Below, one piece after another: positions 40,958 to 50,172 of a stretch of 64,000 nt of DNA. The stretch covers positions 1 through 64,000 of the forward strand of contig JAQUWM010000006.1 of the NCBI GenBank assembly GCA_028692885.1, written 5' to 3'. The position numbers were made by a program, and so were the translations under genes. Below the pieces are notes generated by a model. That model had not been told where the DNA came from. It made no database searches and worked only from the letters and a program-made list of their open reading frames with translations. The stretch's first letter is position 1. The number at the start of each line of letters is the position of its first letter. The DNA comes from Acetobacterium sp. (lineage in GTDB: Bacteria > Bacillota > Clostridia > Eubacteriales > Eubacteriaceae).

Positions 40958-41575
40958 TTAATCTTTACGTTTGGTACCTTGAAATAGCTCCATCGTCGTT
41001 GAAGCATTGGCGTTGATTCCCTCTCTTTTGAAAACTTTTTTTAATGTCAGAAAAATAATTTTCCAGTCTCCCACAAAACTGACCGTATCGACGTACTCAA
41101 TATCCAAATTAAATTTTTCTTCCCAACTGATCGCATTGCGGCCATTTACCTGAGCCAAGCCCGACAATCCTGGTCTGACCTGATGTCTTCTTTTTTGGCT
41201 TTCATTGTAAAGTGGCAGGTATTGAACCAGCAAGGGTCTGGGACCGATGACCGCCATATCGCCCTTAAGCACATTGAGCAGTTCCGGCAACTCATCCAGA
41301 CTGGTCGATCTTAACAAATTACCAAACCTGGTCAATCGCTTATCATCAGGCAATAGCGCTCCTTTGTCATCTCGCTGATCGGTCATGGTTCTAAATTTGT
41401 ACAAGGTAAAGATGCGTTCATTTAAGCCTGGTCGTTGCTGTTTAAAGATGACTGGGCTACCCAGCTTGGTTCTTATCATTAAAACTAAAACCAGAAATAC
41501 GGGTGAAAGTACGATGATCGCCAGCAAAGATAAACAAAAGTCCAACGGTCTTTTTATAAATCTCTTATAAAGCAT
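40958..41575 (-). CDS. pglC: Initiating sugar-phosphate transferase (PglC-like)
   Basis: 205 residues. One membrane-dipping hydrophobic segment (residues about 10-33), then PVIFKQQRPGLNERIFTLYK, FRTMTD, STSLDELPELLNVLKGDMAV and GPRPLL, the set of the small monotopic phosphoglycosyl transferases. It puts a sugar phosphate, probably diNAcBac-1-phosphate, on undecaprenyl phosphate and thus starts the glycan. No large N-terminal membrane domain as in WbaP, so it is the PglC/WcaJ-short class. Confidence 0.86.
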   Translation of the reverse strand: MLYKRFIKRPLDFCLSLLAIIVLSPVFLVLVLMIRTKLGSPVIFKQQRPGLNERIFTLYKFRTMTDQRDDKGALLPDDKRLTRFGNLLRSTSLDELPELLNVLKGDMAVIGPRPLLVQYLPLYNESQKRRHQVRPGLSGLAQVNGRNAISWEEKFNLDIEYVDTVSFVGDWKIIFLTLKKVFKREGINANASTTMELFQGTKRKD

Positions 41576-41581
41576 TTCTTA

Positions 41582-42688
41582 TCACAACCCTTTAATAATT
41601 TTACAGATTCGTTCCTGATCCGTATCGGTCATCTTTGTATCAGAGGGTAAACAAACCCCCGATTTAAAGAGATTTTCCGACACCGTTCCGCCAATATAAT
41701 CACACCAATTAAAAAAGGGTTGTAGATGCATCGGTTTCCAGATCGGTCGGGATTCAATGTTTTCTTCTTCCAGCGCGTCCATTAGCGCCAGCGGTTTTAT
41801 TGAACCATCTAAGGTGATGCAGCTTAACCAAAAATTTGGTTCATTCCAGTGATTGACAGGCATGAACTGGATCCCTGACAACTCCCCTAATTCGCTTTGA
41901 TAAAACTCAAAAATACTTTTCTTCTTGGTCACTCTCTGATCCAGTATTTTTAACTGCCCTCTGCCAATACCAGCAGAGATATTGCTCATGCGATAATTGA
42001 AGCCCAATTCGCTGTGCTGATAATGCCTGGCTGGATCTCTTGATTGCGTTGACCAGAATCTTATCTTTTCAATCTTTTCTTTATTATCGGAAACCAGCAT
42101 GCCTCCGCCAGAGGTCGTTATAATCTTATTCCCATTAAAACTAAAGACACCATATTCTCCAAACGTTCCCGTCTGTCGGCCTTTGTATAAGGTTCCCAGC
42201 GATTCGGCGGCATCCTCAATGACCGCGACACCATGTTGATTGCAGATTTCCATAATTTTATCCAAATCAGCTGATAAACCATAGAGATGGACGACAATCA
42301 CTGCTTTTACATTCGGATACTTACGAAAAGCTTCGGCCAGGGCCAGCGGACACATATTCCAGGTTTCCTGGTCACTATCAATAAAGACCGGAATGGCCTT
42401 TTCATAAATAATCGGATTCGCCGTTGCTGAAAAGGTCAGCGTGGGACAAAAAACAATATCCCCTGCCCCTACCCCAACGGCTCTCAAGGCCAGATGAATC
42501 GCAGCTGTGCCGGTATTTACGGCGGCTGCATAATTCACCCCGACTTTTGACGCAAATTCCTTTTCAAATTCATTAACATTGGGACCAAGTGGGGCGATCC
42601 AATTGGTATTAAACGCTTCCTTGATGTAGCCCATTTCAAATCCTTCATCGCTCAGATGCGGTGACGCCAGATATATTTTTTTGCCCAT
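41582..42688 (-). CDS. pglE: UDP-4-amino-sugar aminotransferase (PglE-like)
   Basis: 368 residues of the DegT family. It begins KKIYLASPHLSDEGFEMGYI, has AAVNTGTAAIHLALRAVGVG, the cofactor region VIEDAAESLGTLYKGRQTG, and the PLP Lys in VFSFNGNKIITTSGGG, a set close to PglE/LegC. It should aminate UDP-4-keto-6-deoxy-GlcNAc. The 4,6-dehydratase (PglF) that makes that substrate is not in this window. Six bases separate it from the PglC-like gene. Confidence 0.83.
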   Translation of the reverse strand: MGKKIYLASPHLSDEGFEMGYIKEAFNTNWIAPLGPNVNEFEKEFASKVGVNYAAAVNTGTAAIHLALRAVGVGAGDIVFCPTLTFSATANPIIYEKAIPVFIDSDQETWNMCPLALAEAFRKYPNVKAVIVVHLYGLSADLDKIMEICNQHGVAVIEDAAESLGTLYKGRQTGTFGEYGVFSFNGNKIITTSGGGMLVSDNKEKIEKIRFWSTQSRDPARHYQHSELGFNYRMSNISAGIGRGQLKILDQRVTKKKSIFEFYQSELGELSGIQFMPVNHWNEPNFWLSCITLDGSIKPLALMDALEEENIESRPIWKPMHLQPFFNWCDYIGGTVSENLFKSGVCLPSDTKMTDTDQERICKIIKGL

Positions 42689-42806
42689 TTCAGTCTACCT
42701 CCATTGCTATCATTGATCAATATTATCACCATCACTAATCTATGGATTTCGTGTTGTCATGTCGTCGATTCCGATCATTGCATTCTTATGTCCTTTTTCA
42801 ATTCTG

Positions 42807-44039
42807 TTATTCAATAATCAGATTTTCTATCGTTGTCGTACTGTCAACACTGTATAACGGAATATTATTAACATTCGTTTCTTTAAAAGAAGATAAGGTC
42901 AAATCTTCAATATTTCCAATCAGTAAACATAATGCTTCGGTCATACCATTGGCATCAATTGTTACGTCAGCGATCGTTGACCGATAGACATTTTCTAAAC
43001 TCAAGCCACCATGATCATTCTCACTCGGTTTCGCATTACTTATTTTCACGCCATCAATATTCAGTTCTGAAGCATCGTTTATTTTAAAACCTAAACTGCA
43101 TCCTTCAATAACCACATCTGACATCGATACTTTTTTTGCACCACTATTAATATGAACACCAACAACACTATCCTTAATACGGCAATCCTTAAAAATAATA
43201 TCTTGCGGTGGATTCTTATACTGAGGATTGCCAGCTATTGCGATTCCTCCTCCCGAAGCATTATTAAACTCAACATTTTCAAAATAAAAATGATTATTAT
43301 CCCCTCTCAGATATGCCGAATGGAGCCATTTAGTGCCACCATCACTTGAATTGAGCACACTATCAATCATTCTAAAGCCATTGGTGCCGGAAATCTGAAT
43401 CGGCATACCGGAATCATCAATTTTTAAATCATTGATCCGAATATCTTTATTTCGCTGATTTCCAGATTGTGAAATCTTGAGCCCAACATACATATTTGTC
43501 ATTGAAACATTTTTGATTTCCAAATTACGAACACCCTGAAAATAAATTCCCTGCACATTGCTGATCATACTGTCGGCATAATAATCCGTACCTTCAAATA
43601 AATTTTCAGATTTTAGTGTCACCCCTTCAAGCGACACATTGGCAATCAATTCTTCAGGACTTGACCAGATCATGTTTCTGATCGTATCCTTCTCAGGCGC
43701 CATAAATAATGTTGCACCGTAACCACTGATATGGCTATTTTCGTTCATTACCAGCGGCTTCGTTATGACATAAGCATGATCTGATTCCGGGATCAGTACC
43801 AGCTGATTCTCGATACTTGCTTCATCAATGGCGTTTTGAATAGCTTTGGTATCATCTGTGATACCATCTCCTTTTGCACCAAAATCCTTGACATTTTTTG
43901 TCTGACTCGTATTTATTTTTATTTCTTCAACTTGAACGATCTCAGCGTCCGATTCACCATCATTCGCTGGTAAAAAAAAGAACGTAATCGATAAAGTTAT
44001 TCCCAGTAGGATTATAAAAATAACGACCGACTTCGTCAT
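42807..44039 (-). CDS. Secreted or membrane-anchored right-handed beta-helix protein (pectate-lyase-like)
   Basis: 410 residues. One N-terminal hydrophobic segment (residues 4-23, VVIFIILLGITLSITFFFLP) acts as signal anchor. After an acidic linker comes NVKDFGAKGDGITDDTKAIQ, the start of the Pectate_lyase_3 family, followed by many parallel beta-helix coils (LTEALCLL etc.). Such proteins bind, cut or modify polysaccharides outside the cell. It is the first gene of the polysaccharide cluster (118 bases before the PglE-like gene), so it may trim or process the product. GGGGTGCGTT precedes the ATG. Confidence 0.78.
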   Translation of the reverse strand: MTKSVVIFIILLGITLSITFFFLPANDGESDAEIVQVEEIKINTSQTKNVKDFGAKGDGITDDTKAIQNAIDEASIENQLVLIPESDHAYVITKPLVMNENSHISGYGATLFMAPEKDTIRNMIWSSPEELIANVSLEGVTLKSENLFEGTDYYADSMISNVQGIYFQGVRNLEIKNVSMTNMYVGLKISQSGNQRNKDIRINDLKIDDSGMPIQISGTNGFRMIDSVLNSSDGGTKWLHSAYLRGDNNHFYFENVEFNNASGGGIAIAGNPQYKNPPQDIIFKDCRIKDSVVGVHINSGAKKVSMSDVVIEGCSLGFKINDASELNIDGVKISNAKPSENDHGGLSLENVYRSTIADVTIDANGMTEALCLLIGNIEDLTLSSFKETNVNNIPLYSVDSTTTIENLIIE

Positions 44040-44258
44040 AACGCACCCCTTTCAGGTATTAATATCGCCATGTAACGCCTTTGTTTAAATTTAAATCTAT
44101 CTCAGTTGATCACCTTTTCGCAATCATAAGATAGATACCCAAAATTCCGGCAATAACTCAGCCTTTCGTTAGCTATTGGTACTCATCTAACAAAACAATT
44201 CCTTCAATTCCTCAATTGTGCAAAATCATAATGTTCGTTTGCTTTTTATTTGCATTCC
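44040..44258. other. Leader region of the polysaccharide cluster
   Basis: About 220 bases between the probable promoter and the first gene. Long for a plain leader, but I see no recognisable riboswitch; a transcription-antitermination element cannot be excluded. Confidence 0.4.
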
Positions 44259-44267
44259 ATTATATCA
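44259..44267 (-). promoter_or_regulatory. Extended -10 promoter of the polysaccharide cluster
   Basis: On the minus strand TGATATAAT carries an extended -10 (TG one base before TATAAT at 44259-44264). No good -35 at 17-18 bases. It points into the 21-gene cluster and is divergent from the promoter at 44319-44348. Confidence 0.45.
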
Positions 44268-44318
44268 CATGCCAATTCTCAATCATTCAGGTTTTTTCTT
44301 AAAATTAAATTTTCCCTC

Positions 44319-44348
44319 TTGTTTTTAAATAGAACCATTGGGTATAAT
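44319..44348 (+). promoter_or_regulatory. Promoter of the MazG-like pyrophosphohydrolase gene
   Basis: Plus strand TTGTTT (44319-44324), 18-base spacer, TATAAT (44343-44348), some 20 bases before the start codon, so the leader is very short. Confidence 0.6.
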
Positions 44349-44367
44349 ATCTTCGAGGTGATAGATT

Positions 44368-44688
44368 ATGAAAGTTGAGTACAACAAAATTGTTCGGGAT
44401 AAGATTCCTGAAATCATTAGAGACAGCGGACGTACCTGTGAGTACAAAATCTTAGGTGAATCAGAAGTTCGAGATGCATTAAAAGAAAAGCTTCTTGAAA
44501 AGGCTCAAATTTTTTTGAAGAGACCCTCGGAAGATGAACTTTCGGATATCTACGAATTGCTCGATGCAATTGTGGAGACCTTTGAGTATGAGCCACTTCA
44601 TATTGATTATTTGAAAATTCAGAATAAAGAAAATAAAGGTACCTATTCTGAAAAGGTTTTTCTAATCTCGGTAGACGATGGCCAATAA
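44368..44688 (+). CDS. Phosphoribosyl-ATP pyrophosphohydrolase-like (MazG-superfamily) protein
   Basis: 106 residues, start MKVEYNKIVRDKIPEIIRDS and then EKLLEKAQIF and SEDELSDIYELLDAIVETFE, the helix pair with Mg-binding acidic residues of the all-alpha NTP pyrophosphatase superfamily. The first Glu cluster (EExxE) is partly altered (LEKAQ). It lacks the HisE context and is likely a house-cleaning nucleotide hydrolase. The only gene read on the plus strand; ends in a shared bidirectional terminator. Confidence 0.75.
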   Translation: MKVEYNKIVRDKIPEIIRDSGRTCEYKILGESEVRDALKEKLLEKAQIFLKRPSEDELSDIYELLDAIVETFEYEPLHIDYLKIQNKENKGTYSEKVFLISVDDGQ

Positions 44689-44696
44689 TAATTCTT

Positions 44697-44752
44697 AAAA
44701 AAACGACGGAACTGTTGTCAGATTCTCTGATACAGTTCCGCCGTTTTTTGTT
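44697..44752. terminator. Bidirectional terminator between converging genes
   Basis: CGGAACTG...CAGTTCCG stem flanked by AAAAAA and TTTTTT runs, with an inner TCAG/CTGA extension. It ends the plus-strand gene at 44688 and the yraN-rnhB unit coming from the right. Confidence 0.88.
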
Positions 44753-44759
44753 AAAATGA

Positions 44760-45125
44760 TTAAAATGAAAAAGCGTTTTCAAAGTGATTGATCACTTGCT
44801 CCCCATCCGGTAAATAGTATATTTCGATCACATCAAATCGTATATTAATATCGTCAAGCTGTTTTTCTTTTAGATACCATAATGCCGTTTTGGCAATTCG
44901 TTTTTGTTTTGCCCGGTTCACCGCTTCCCGGGGATAACCATAATCGAGATTTTTTCGATACTTCACTTCGATAAAAACCAGGGTATCACCGTCCTGAGTG
45001 ATGAGATCAATTTCTCCTGAGGGTTTCTTATAATTCCGGTCACAAATCCGATGATCACTATTTTTCAAAAAGATAACCGCTAATTCTTCTCCGGCCTTCC
45101 CTTTTTTCACATTGTGGGTCTTCAT
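44760..45125 (-). CDS. yraN: YraN-family (UPF0102) predicted endonuclease
   Basis: 121 residues: NVKKGKAGEELAVIFLK, GEIDLITQDGDTLVFIEVKY with the D-x-n-E-x-K nuclease core, and VNRAKQKRIAKTALWYL. The family has the fold of Holliday-junction resolvases; its exact role is not established. The gene shares one base with the end of rnhB (rnhB stop and yraN start overlap at 45125), an arrangement common in Firmicutes. Terminator at 44697-44752. Confidence 0.87.
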   Translation of the reverse strand: MKTHNVKKGKAGEELAVIFLKNSDHRICDRNYKKPSGEIDLITQDGDTLVFIEVKYRKNLDYGYPREAVNRAKQKRIAKTALWYLKEKQLDDINIRFDVIEIYYLPDGEQVINHFENAFSF

Positions 45126-45904
45126 TACAAACCTAAATTTTTTATGAAACTTCTGCGGTGGATGGGCGTCGGTCCATACTTTTGAAGAGCTTTTATATGC
45201 TCGGCGGTGCCATAACCCATATTGTGATCAAAACCATATTCGGGATACTGCTCATGATAAATTTGCATCAGGTTGTCCCGGTATACTTTCGCAACAATGC
45301 TTGCCGCAGCGATAGCATAACTGCTGGCATCGCCATGAATAATTGATTTTTGCGGAATTTCGGTATCGACTCGCAACGCATCAATAAGAAGCAACTCCGG
45401 CTTTACCGTCAAACTGCTTAGTGAATCGGTCATTGCTTTTTTTGTCGCATTTAAAATATTAAGGGCATCGATGATCTCATTATCGACCTGACCAATAGCA
45501 TAATCCAAGGCATCTTCGATAAGCTGCTGACATAATATTTCCCTGTTTTTTTTTGAAACCTTTTTAGAATCATTTACATATAAACAACAGGAGTCCGGCT
45601 TTAGAATCAAAACACAGGTTACTACCGGTCCGGCCAATGGCCCCCGTCCAACCTCATCCATTCCACCAATTGTTCGGATTCCCTTATTATAATAGCTCGC
45701 TTCAATGGATTTCATTTTAACGATTCGATCGACTTCTTTATTTCTGGCAATGACTTTTTTCTCCAAAGATTCAGCTATTTTTTTTACAGCTACCCGGGGA
45801 TCCTTTTTTAGATCAACAATCAGATCTGGATATAATTGCAAATCTTTCGTCGCAAGATATTCTTTTATTGCTGTAACGGTCATATTATCAAATGAATTCA
45901 TCAT
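45125..45904 (-). CDS. rnhB: Ribonuclease HII
   Basis: 259 residues. Residues 78-250 are RNase HII: IRTIGGMDEVGRGPLAGPVV (catalytic Asp-Glu), LYVNDSKKVSKKNREIL, LLIDALRVDTEIPQK, HGDASSYAIAAASIVAKVYR, DHNMGYGTAEHIKAL. It cuts RNA in RNA-DNA hybrids and single ribonucleotides. The 75-residue N-terminal helical extension (VTAIKEYLATKDLQLYPDL) is typical of the longer Firmicutes form. Confidence 0.92.
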   Translation of the reverse strand: MMNSFDNMTVTAIKEYLATKDLQLYPDLIVDLKKDPRVAVKKIAESLEKKVIARNKEVDRIVKMKSIEASYYNKGIRTIGGMDEVGRGPLAGPVVTCVLILKPDSCCLYVNDSKKVSKKNREILCQQLIEDALDYAIGQVDNEIIDALNILNATKKAMTDSLSSLTVKPELLLIDALRVDTEIPQKSIIHGDASSYAIAAASIVAKVYRDNLMQIYHEQYPEYGFDHNMGYGTAEHIKALQKYGPTPIHRRSFIKNLGL

Positions 45905-45959
45905 GACCTCATGATCTCAATTGTTGTTTTTCTCGTTATTTTAACAACAATTAGACCGT

Positions 45960-47327
45960 TCATTTTCGTTCATCCAACGGTTCATAAGCCCGGCGCTCAC
46001 TGACATTCATATAGGCCGGACGAATAATTTTACCAGCATTGATGAGCTCTTCCAAACGGTGGGCACTCCAGCCGGCAATCCTGGCAATTGCAAAAATCGG
46101 GGTAAAGAGTTCCAGTGGTAGTCCGAGCATACTGTAAACAAAGCCACTATAGAAGTCAACATTGGCACTGACACCCTTGTAAATTTTTCTTTCTTCGCCG
46201 ATCACTTCAGGTGCTAATCGTTCAACCATTGAATAAAGCTCAAACTCATCATGCAAGCCTTTTTCTTCCGACAAACTTCTGACAAATCCTTTAAAGACAT
46301 TGGCCCGGGGATCCGAAACCGAATAGATGGCATGACCCATACCATAAATTAAACCGGCCTTGTCAAAGGCGCGTTTATGGAGAAGATCGACCAGATATTG
46401 GCGGACCTGTTTTTCATCGGTCCAATCAGCTAAGGTTTTTTTCATATCTTCAAACATTTCCACCACTTTAATATTGGCGCCGCCATGTTTAGGACCTTTT
46501 AACGAACCCAGCGAAGCCGCAATAACCGAATAGGTATCGGTTCCCGAAGAAGAAACCACATGGGTGGTAAAAGTCGAATTATTCCCGCCGCCATGCTCGG
46601 CATGAAGAACCAGCGCAATATCCAGAATCCGCGCTTCAAGCTCAGTATACTGGCTGTCCGGTCTCAGGATATAAAGGATGTTCTCAGCGGTTGACAGTTC
46701 CGGTTGGGGCTGATGAATAAAAAGACTTTGATCATCATGATAATGTTTATAGGTCTGATAACCGTATACTGCCAATAACGGAAACAAAGCAATGAGCTCC
46801 AGGCACTGTCTTAAAACATTGGGAATCGATACATCGCTGGCATAATCATCATAAGAAAAAAGCGTTAATACACTTCTGGCCAGAGTATTCATCATATCTG
46901 AGCTTGGCGCCTTCATGATAATGTCACGAACGAAGCTGGTTGGCAAGCTTCGATAATTACCGAGAAGTTTGGTAAAATTATCCAATTCTGCCTGCTTGGG
47001 CTGATCACCAAACAGCAGCAGATAAACCACCTCTTCAAAACCGAAACGTTTTTCCTTGACAAAACCATCGACCATCGCTTCAACGTCAACACCACGATAA
47101 AAAAGTTTTCCTTCGGTGCCAATTTTCTTGCCTTCTTCAAATACATAAGCCTGGATTTCAGATATTTCAGTCAAACCTGTCAGGACACCGTTTCCATCTA
47201 AATCTCTAAGACCTCGGTTAACTTGATATTTTTTATATAATTCAGGTTCGATGTAGCTATTTTTTATGCATAATTCACTATACTCTATAATTTCAGGGGT
47301 AATTTCCGAAAAAACACAATTCATCAT
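45960..47327 (-). CDS. gltA: Citrate synthase (Si-type family)
   Basis: 455 residues; GAGGAG lies before the ATG at 47327. All active-site parts are seen: LHAEHGGGNNSTFTTHVVSS (His), GHAIYSVSDPRA (His) and NVDFYSGFVY (Asp), with KGPKHGGAN. It condenses oxaloacetate and acetyl-CoA to citrate, here probably for glutamate synthesis in an incomplete anaerobic cycle. Longer at the N-terminus than the Gram-negative enzyme (about 60 extra residues). 2-Methylcitrate synthase is a less likely alternative. Stands alone between rnhB and tRNA-Trp. Confidence 0.88.
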   Translation of the reverse strand: MMNCVFSEITPEIIEYSELCIKNSYIEPELYKKYQVNRGLRDLDGNGVLTGLTEISEIQAYVFEEGKKIGTEGKLFYRGVDVEAMVDGFVKEKRFGFEEVVYLLLFGDQPKQAELDNFTKLLGNYRSLPTSFVRDIIMKAPSSDMMNTLARSVLTLFSYDDYASDVSIPNVLRQCLELIALFPLLAVYGYQTYKHYHDDQSLFIHQPQPELSTAENILYILRPDSQYTELEARILDIALVLHAEHGGGNNSTFTTHVVSSSGTDTYSVIAASLGSLKGPKHGGANIKVVEMFEDMKKTLADWTDEKQVRQYLVDLLHKRAFDKAGLIYGMGHAIYSVSDPRANVFKGFVRSLSEEKGLHDEFELYSMVERLAPEVIGEERKIYKGVSANVDFYSGFVYSMLGLPLELFTPIFAIARIAGWSAHRLEELINAGKIIRPAYMNVSERRAYEPLDERK

Positions 47328-47358
47328 CAATCTCCTCTATTTCACTTATTTTTATATA

Positions 47359-47387
47359 ATTATACCTTAAAAGGTGATCCAGATAAA
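47359..47387 (-). promoter_or_regulatory. Possible promoter of citrate synthase
   Basis: Minus strand TATAAT (47359-47364), about 32 bases before the start codon. The hexamer at a 17-base spacer is TTTATC (47382-47387), a moderate -35. Confidence 0.4.
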
Positions 47388-47604
47388 GTCAATTTATTAA
47401 TATTTTATGCTTTTTTGAAAGACATTTTATAATATTGCCTTTTTTCTCTTTACTTTTGTTAAATACGTTGATTATTTTTATAAATTTGAAAGTTTTTTTT
47501 TTATTCTTTCATTATTTAAATTTTTTTGTTCTTAGATTGTCCATGGCTGAACACTTTATTTTTGATCTTCCTTGATATCTCATAACAATTTTTGAAAAAT
47601 AAAA
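47388..47604. other. A+T-rich spacer, nothing recognised
   Basis: Very A+T-rich DNA between citrate synthase promoter and the tRNA terminator, with long T runs. No gene or clear structure seen. Confidence 0.5.
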
Positions 47605-47632
47605 AACTTCAACTCATAACGAGTCGAAGTTT
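47605..47632 (-). terminator. Terminator after tRNA-Trp
   Basis: Minus strand AACTTCGACTC, 5-base loop, GAGTTGAAGTT, then TTTTATTTTT. It lies 15 bases after the 3' end of the tRNA gene. Confidence 0.85.
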
Positions 47633-47646
47633 TAATTTCCTTAAAA

Positions 47647-47722
47647 TGGCAGGGGCAGAAGGATTTGAACCCTCGGCACGTGGTTTTGGAGACCACTGCT
47701 CTACCAACTGAGCTATACCCCT
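47647..47722 (-). tRNA. trnW: tRNA-Trp (anticodon CCA)
   Basis: 76 bases on the minus strand. Acceptor AGGGGTA pairs with TGCCCCT, discriminator G, and the 3' CCA is encoded. D arm TAGCTCAGTTGGTAGAGCA, anticodon stem GTGGT/ACCAC with loop CTCCAAA (anticodon CCA), T arm GAGGGTTCAAATCCTTC. It is the only tRNA gene in the window, downstream of purB. Confidence 0.96.
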
Positions 47723-47809
47723 ACAACAGCAACTACTATATTATAAATGCTGACGGGGTACTTGTCAATAGTTATGTTTTATTTTTATTTTATCAATACC
47801 ATTCAATAC

Positions 47810-49243
47810 TTAGACTTTTAAATCAATCTTATTTAAATCAAGCAATTCCCGGTTAGCCGCCAGGATGGGCTTGACTTCTTCATCAATAAAATCATCAACC
47901 TGCTGGGGCGCTCTGCCGACGTAGAGGATAGGATCCAGCAAGGCATCGACATCTTCGGCTTTTAGATTAAACGAAGGATCCTTCAAGATTCTTTCAATTA
48001 AGTCATTCGGCTTTCCTTCAACTTTTACAGTATGGCCTGCTTCCATCGACAGAACTCTGATTTTTTCATGAAGTTCCTGACGATCGCCGCCCCGTTTCAC
48101 GCCTTCCATAATAATATTTTCGGTGACCATAAATGGCAACTCGGCATTGATGTGCTGAAGGATGACTTTGGGATAAACGACCAAATTTTCAGATACATTC
48201 ATGGCAATCATCAGGATCGCATCGGTAGCTAAAAATCCTTCGGGGATACTGATCCGTTTGTTGGCCGAATCATCCAAAGTCCGCTCAAACCATTGCGCCG
48301 AAGCAGTCAAGGCCGGATTAAGTGAGTTGACGATAATATAACGGGCCAGCGAACAGATCCGTTCTGATCGCATCGGGTTTCGTTTGTATGCCATTGCCGA
48401 TGAACCGATCTGATTTTTTTCGAACGGCTCTTCCACCTCTTTTAAATTCTGAAGCAGCCGGATGTCAGTGGCAAATTTTGTCAGCGTCTGAGCAATGCCG
48501 CTTAGTACATTCAGTACCTGAGAATCAAATTTTCGCGAATAAGTCTGACCGCTGACGGCAAATGATTTTTTAAAACCCATTTTTTCAGCTACTAGATTAT
48601 CCAGCTTTTTGACTTTTTGATGATCATTATCAAAAAGTTCCATGAAACTGGCCTGGGTGCCAGTGGTTCCTTTCACGCCCAGCAGTTTAACATTACTGAT
48701 GACGTGATCAAGATCCGCTAAATCCATTAATAAATCCTGAATCCATAAACAGGCGCGTTTGCCAATGGTAGTTAATTGGGCCGGTTGAAAATGGGTGAAA
48801 CCTAATGTCGGTAAATCTTTATGTTCAACCGCAAAGCGGGAAAGATGGTTAATCAGATTAATCAACTGTTTGCGAACATGTATCAATCCTTCAGTATAGA
48901 CAATGACGTCGGTATTATCACCGACATAGGCACTGGTTGCACCGAGGTGGATAATTCCTTTTGCTTTTGGACATTGGGCACCATAGGTGTGGACATGAGC
49001 CATGACATCGTGGCGCAGTTCTTTTTCCTTTTTCGCAGCCAGTTCATAATCAATGTTGGTAATGTTTGCTTTGAGTTCAGCAATCTGTTCGTCGGTAATA
49101 TTAAGGCCCAATTCGCGTTCAGCTTCGGCCAATGCTACCCATAACTTCCTCCAGTTTTGAAATTTGTTATCAGCTGAGAAAATATGGAGAATTTCCTTTG
49201 ACGAATAACGTTCGATTAAAGGGTTTTCATAATATGCTTTCAT
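47810..49243 (-). CDS. purB: Adenylosuccinate lyase
   Basis: 477 residues of the fumarase/aspartase superfamily. [20 protein letters not shown] carries the catalytic His, [16 protein letters not shown] and [20 protein letters not shown] give the substrate sites, and the flexible loop signature is [20 protein letters not shown]. It splits adenylosuccinate and SAICAR in purine synthesis. Longer than the Bacillus enzyme (about 430), as in the Clostridia form. It has its own spacer from ymdB (75 bases) and no other purine genes are near. Confidence 0.93.
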   Translation of the reverse strand: MKAYYENPLIERYSSKEILHIFSADNKFQNWRKLWVALAEAERELGLNITDEQIAELKANITNIDYELAAKKEKELRHDVMAHVHTYGAQCPKAKGIIHLGATSAYVGDNTDVIVYTEGLIHVRKQLINLINHLSRFAVEHKDLPTLGFTHFQPAQLTTIGKRACLWIQDLLMDLADLDHVISNVKLLGVKGTTGTQASFMELFDNDHQKVKKLDNLVAEKMGFKKSFAVSGQTYSRKFDSQVLNVLSGIAQTLTKFATDIRLLQNLKEVEEPFEKNQIGSSAMAYKRNPMRSERICSLARYIIVNSLNPALTASAQWFERTLDDSANKRISIPEGFLATDAILMIAMNVSENLVVYPKVILQHINAELPFMVTENIIMEGVKRGGDRQELHEKIRVLSMEAGHTVKVEGKPNDLIERILKDPSFNLKAEDVDALLDPILYVGRAPQQVDDFIDEEVKPILAANRELLDLNKIDLKV

Positions 49244-49318
49244 AATAATTTCCGTTTATTCCTTTCACATTAAATCGATCTCGGTTTATATCGGTCAGAA
49301 TTCGTCAGAATCTGCCAC

Positions 49319-50122
49319 TTATTTATCGGTTTCGTAGGTTTCATATAATCGCGTGATTTTAATCACCTTGTTTTCAATTTCATCGATTACCAGGATGATC
49401 CCATTAATTTGAACTTTACCAGTTGCGGTTTCAAATCGGCTGGGTCTTTTGGTCAGCATCGTCTCAAGAATAATCTGACGATCAACGCCGATCACCCCAT
49501 CAAGGGGACCAGTCATGCCGATATCGGTGATATAGGCGGTTCCGCCTGCTAAAATCCGTTCATCAGCGGTTTGAACATGGGTATGAGTCCCATACACAGC
49601 GGTAGCCCAGCCATCCATAAAATAGCCAAAGGCAATTTTTTCAGAGGTTGCCTCAGCGTGAAAATCTATCAGAAGCAGATCTGCGGATTCTTTTAATGTT
49701 TCTCTTAGAGGTACCATGGTATTAAAAGGGCAGTTCAGGTTGGGCATAAAAATCTGACCGGATAGATTGACAACACAGATTTTTTTTGTGGTGCCATTTT
49801 TTAATTCACAGCTAAAAAAATCATAACCTTTGCCAGGACAAGGATCCGGATAATTCAGGGGTCTGATAATTTGGGTAAAATCAGCAATTGTTTCCAATAA
49901 TTCTTTTTGCTGCCAGACATGATTGCCCATCGTGATGACATCAATTGGCAGGCTTAGTAATTCTTTGGCATTTTTTGTTGAGAGCCCATTTCCACCAGAA
50001 GCATTTTCGCCATTGACGATGGTAAAATCAATTTGATACGCGGCGATTAAATGAGCTAGTTTTTCTTTTAAAATTTTTCGTCCAGGTCGGCCATAGACAT
50101 CGCCCAGTATTAATATATTCAT
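49319..50122 (-). CDS. ymdB: YmdB-family metallophosphoesterase
   Basis: 267 residues. MNILILGDVYGRPGRKILKE, VNGENASGGNGLS, ITMGNHVWQQKELL, LIDFHAEATSEKIAFGYFMD, YGTHTHVQTADERIL carry the two-metal site of the family (TIGR00282). Homologues hydrolyse 2',3'- or 3',5'-cyclic nucleotides; in Bacillus it affects biofilm and motility gene choice. It lies right after rny, as in Bacillus, but here a terminator (50142-50169) separates them. Confidence 0.9.
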   Translation of the reverse strand: MNILILGDVYGRPGRKILKEKLAHLIAAYQIDFTIVNGENASGGNGLSTKNAKELLSLPIDVITMGNHVWQQKELLETIADFTQIIRPLNYPDPCPGKGYDFFSCELKNGTTKKICVVNLSGQIFMPNLNCPFNTMVPLRETLKESADLLLIDFHAEATSEKIAFGYFMDGWATAVYGTHTHVQTADERILAGGTAYITDIGMTGPLDGVIGVDRQIILETMLTKRPSRFETATGKVQINGIILVIDEIENKVIKITRLYETYETDK

Positions 50123-50141
50123 AATTTATCCTTCTAACGGC

Positions 50142-50169
50142 TTAAAAAAAGGGGAGATTATCTCCCCTT
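50142..50169 (-). terminator. Terminator downstream of rny
   Basis: Minus strand AAGGGGAGATAATCTCCCCTT then TTTTT. It ends rny transcripts 20 bases before the ymdB start, after the palindromic element at 50173-50321. Confidence 0.88.
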
Positions 50170-50172
50170 ACT

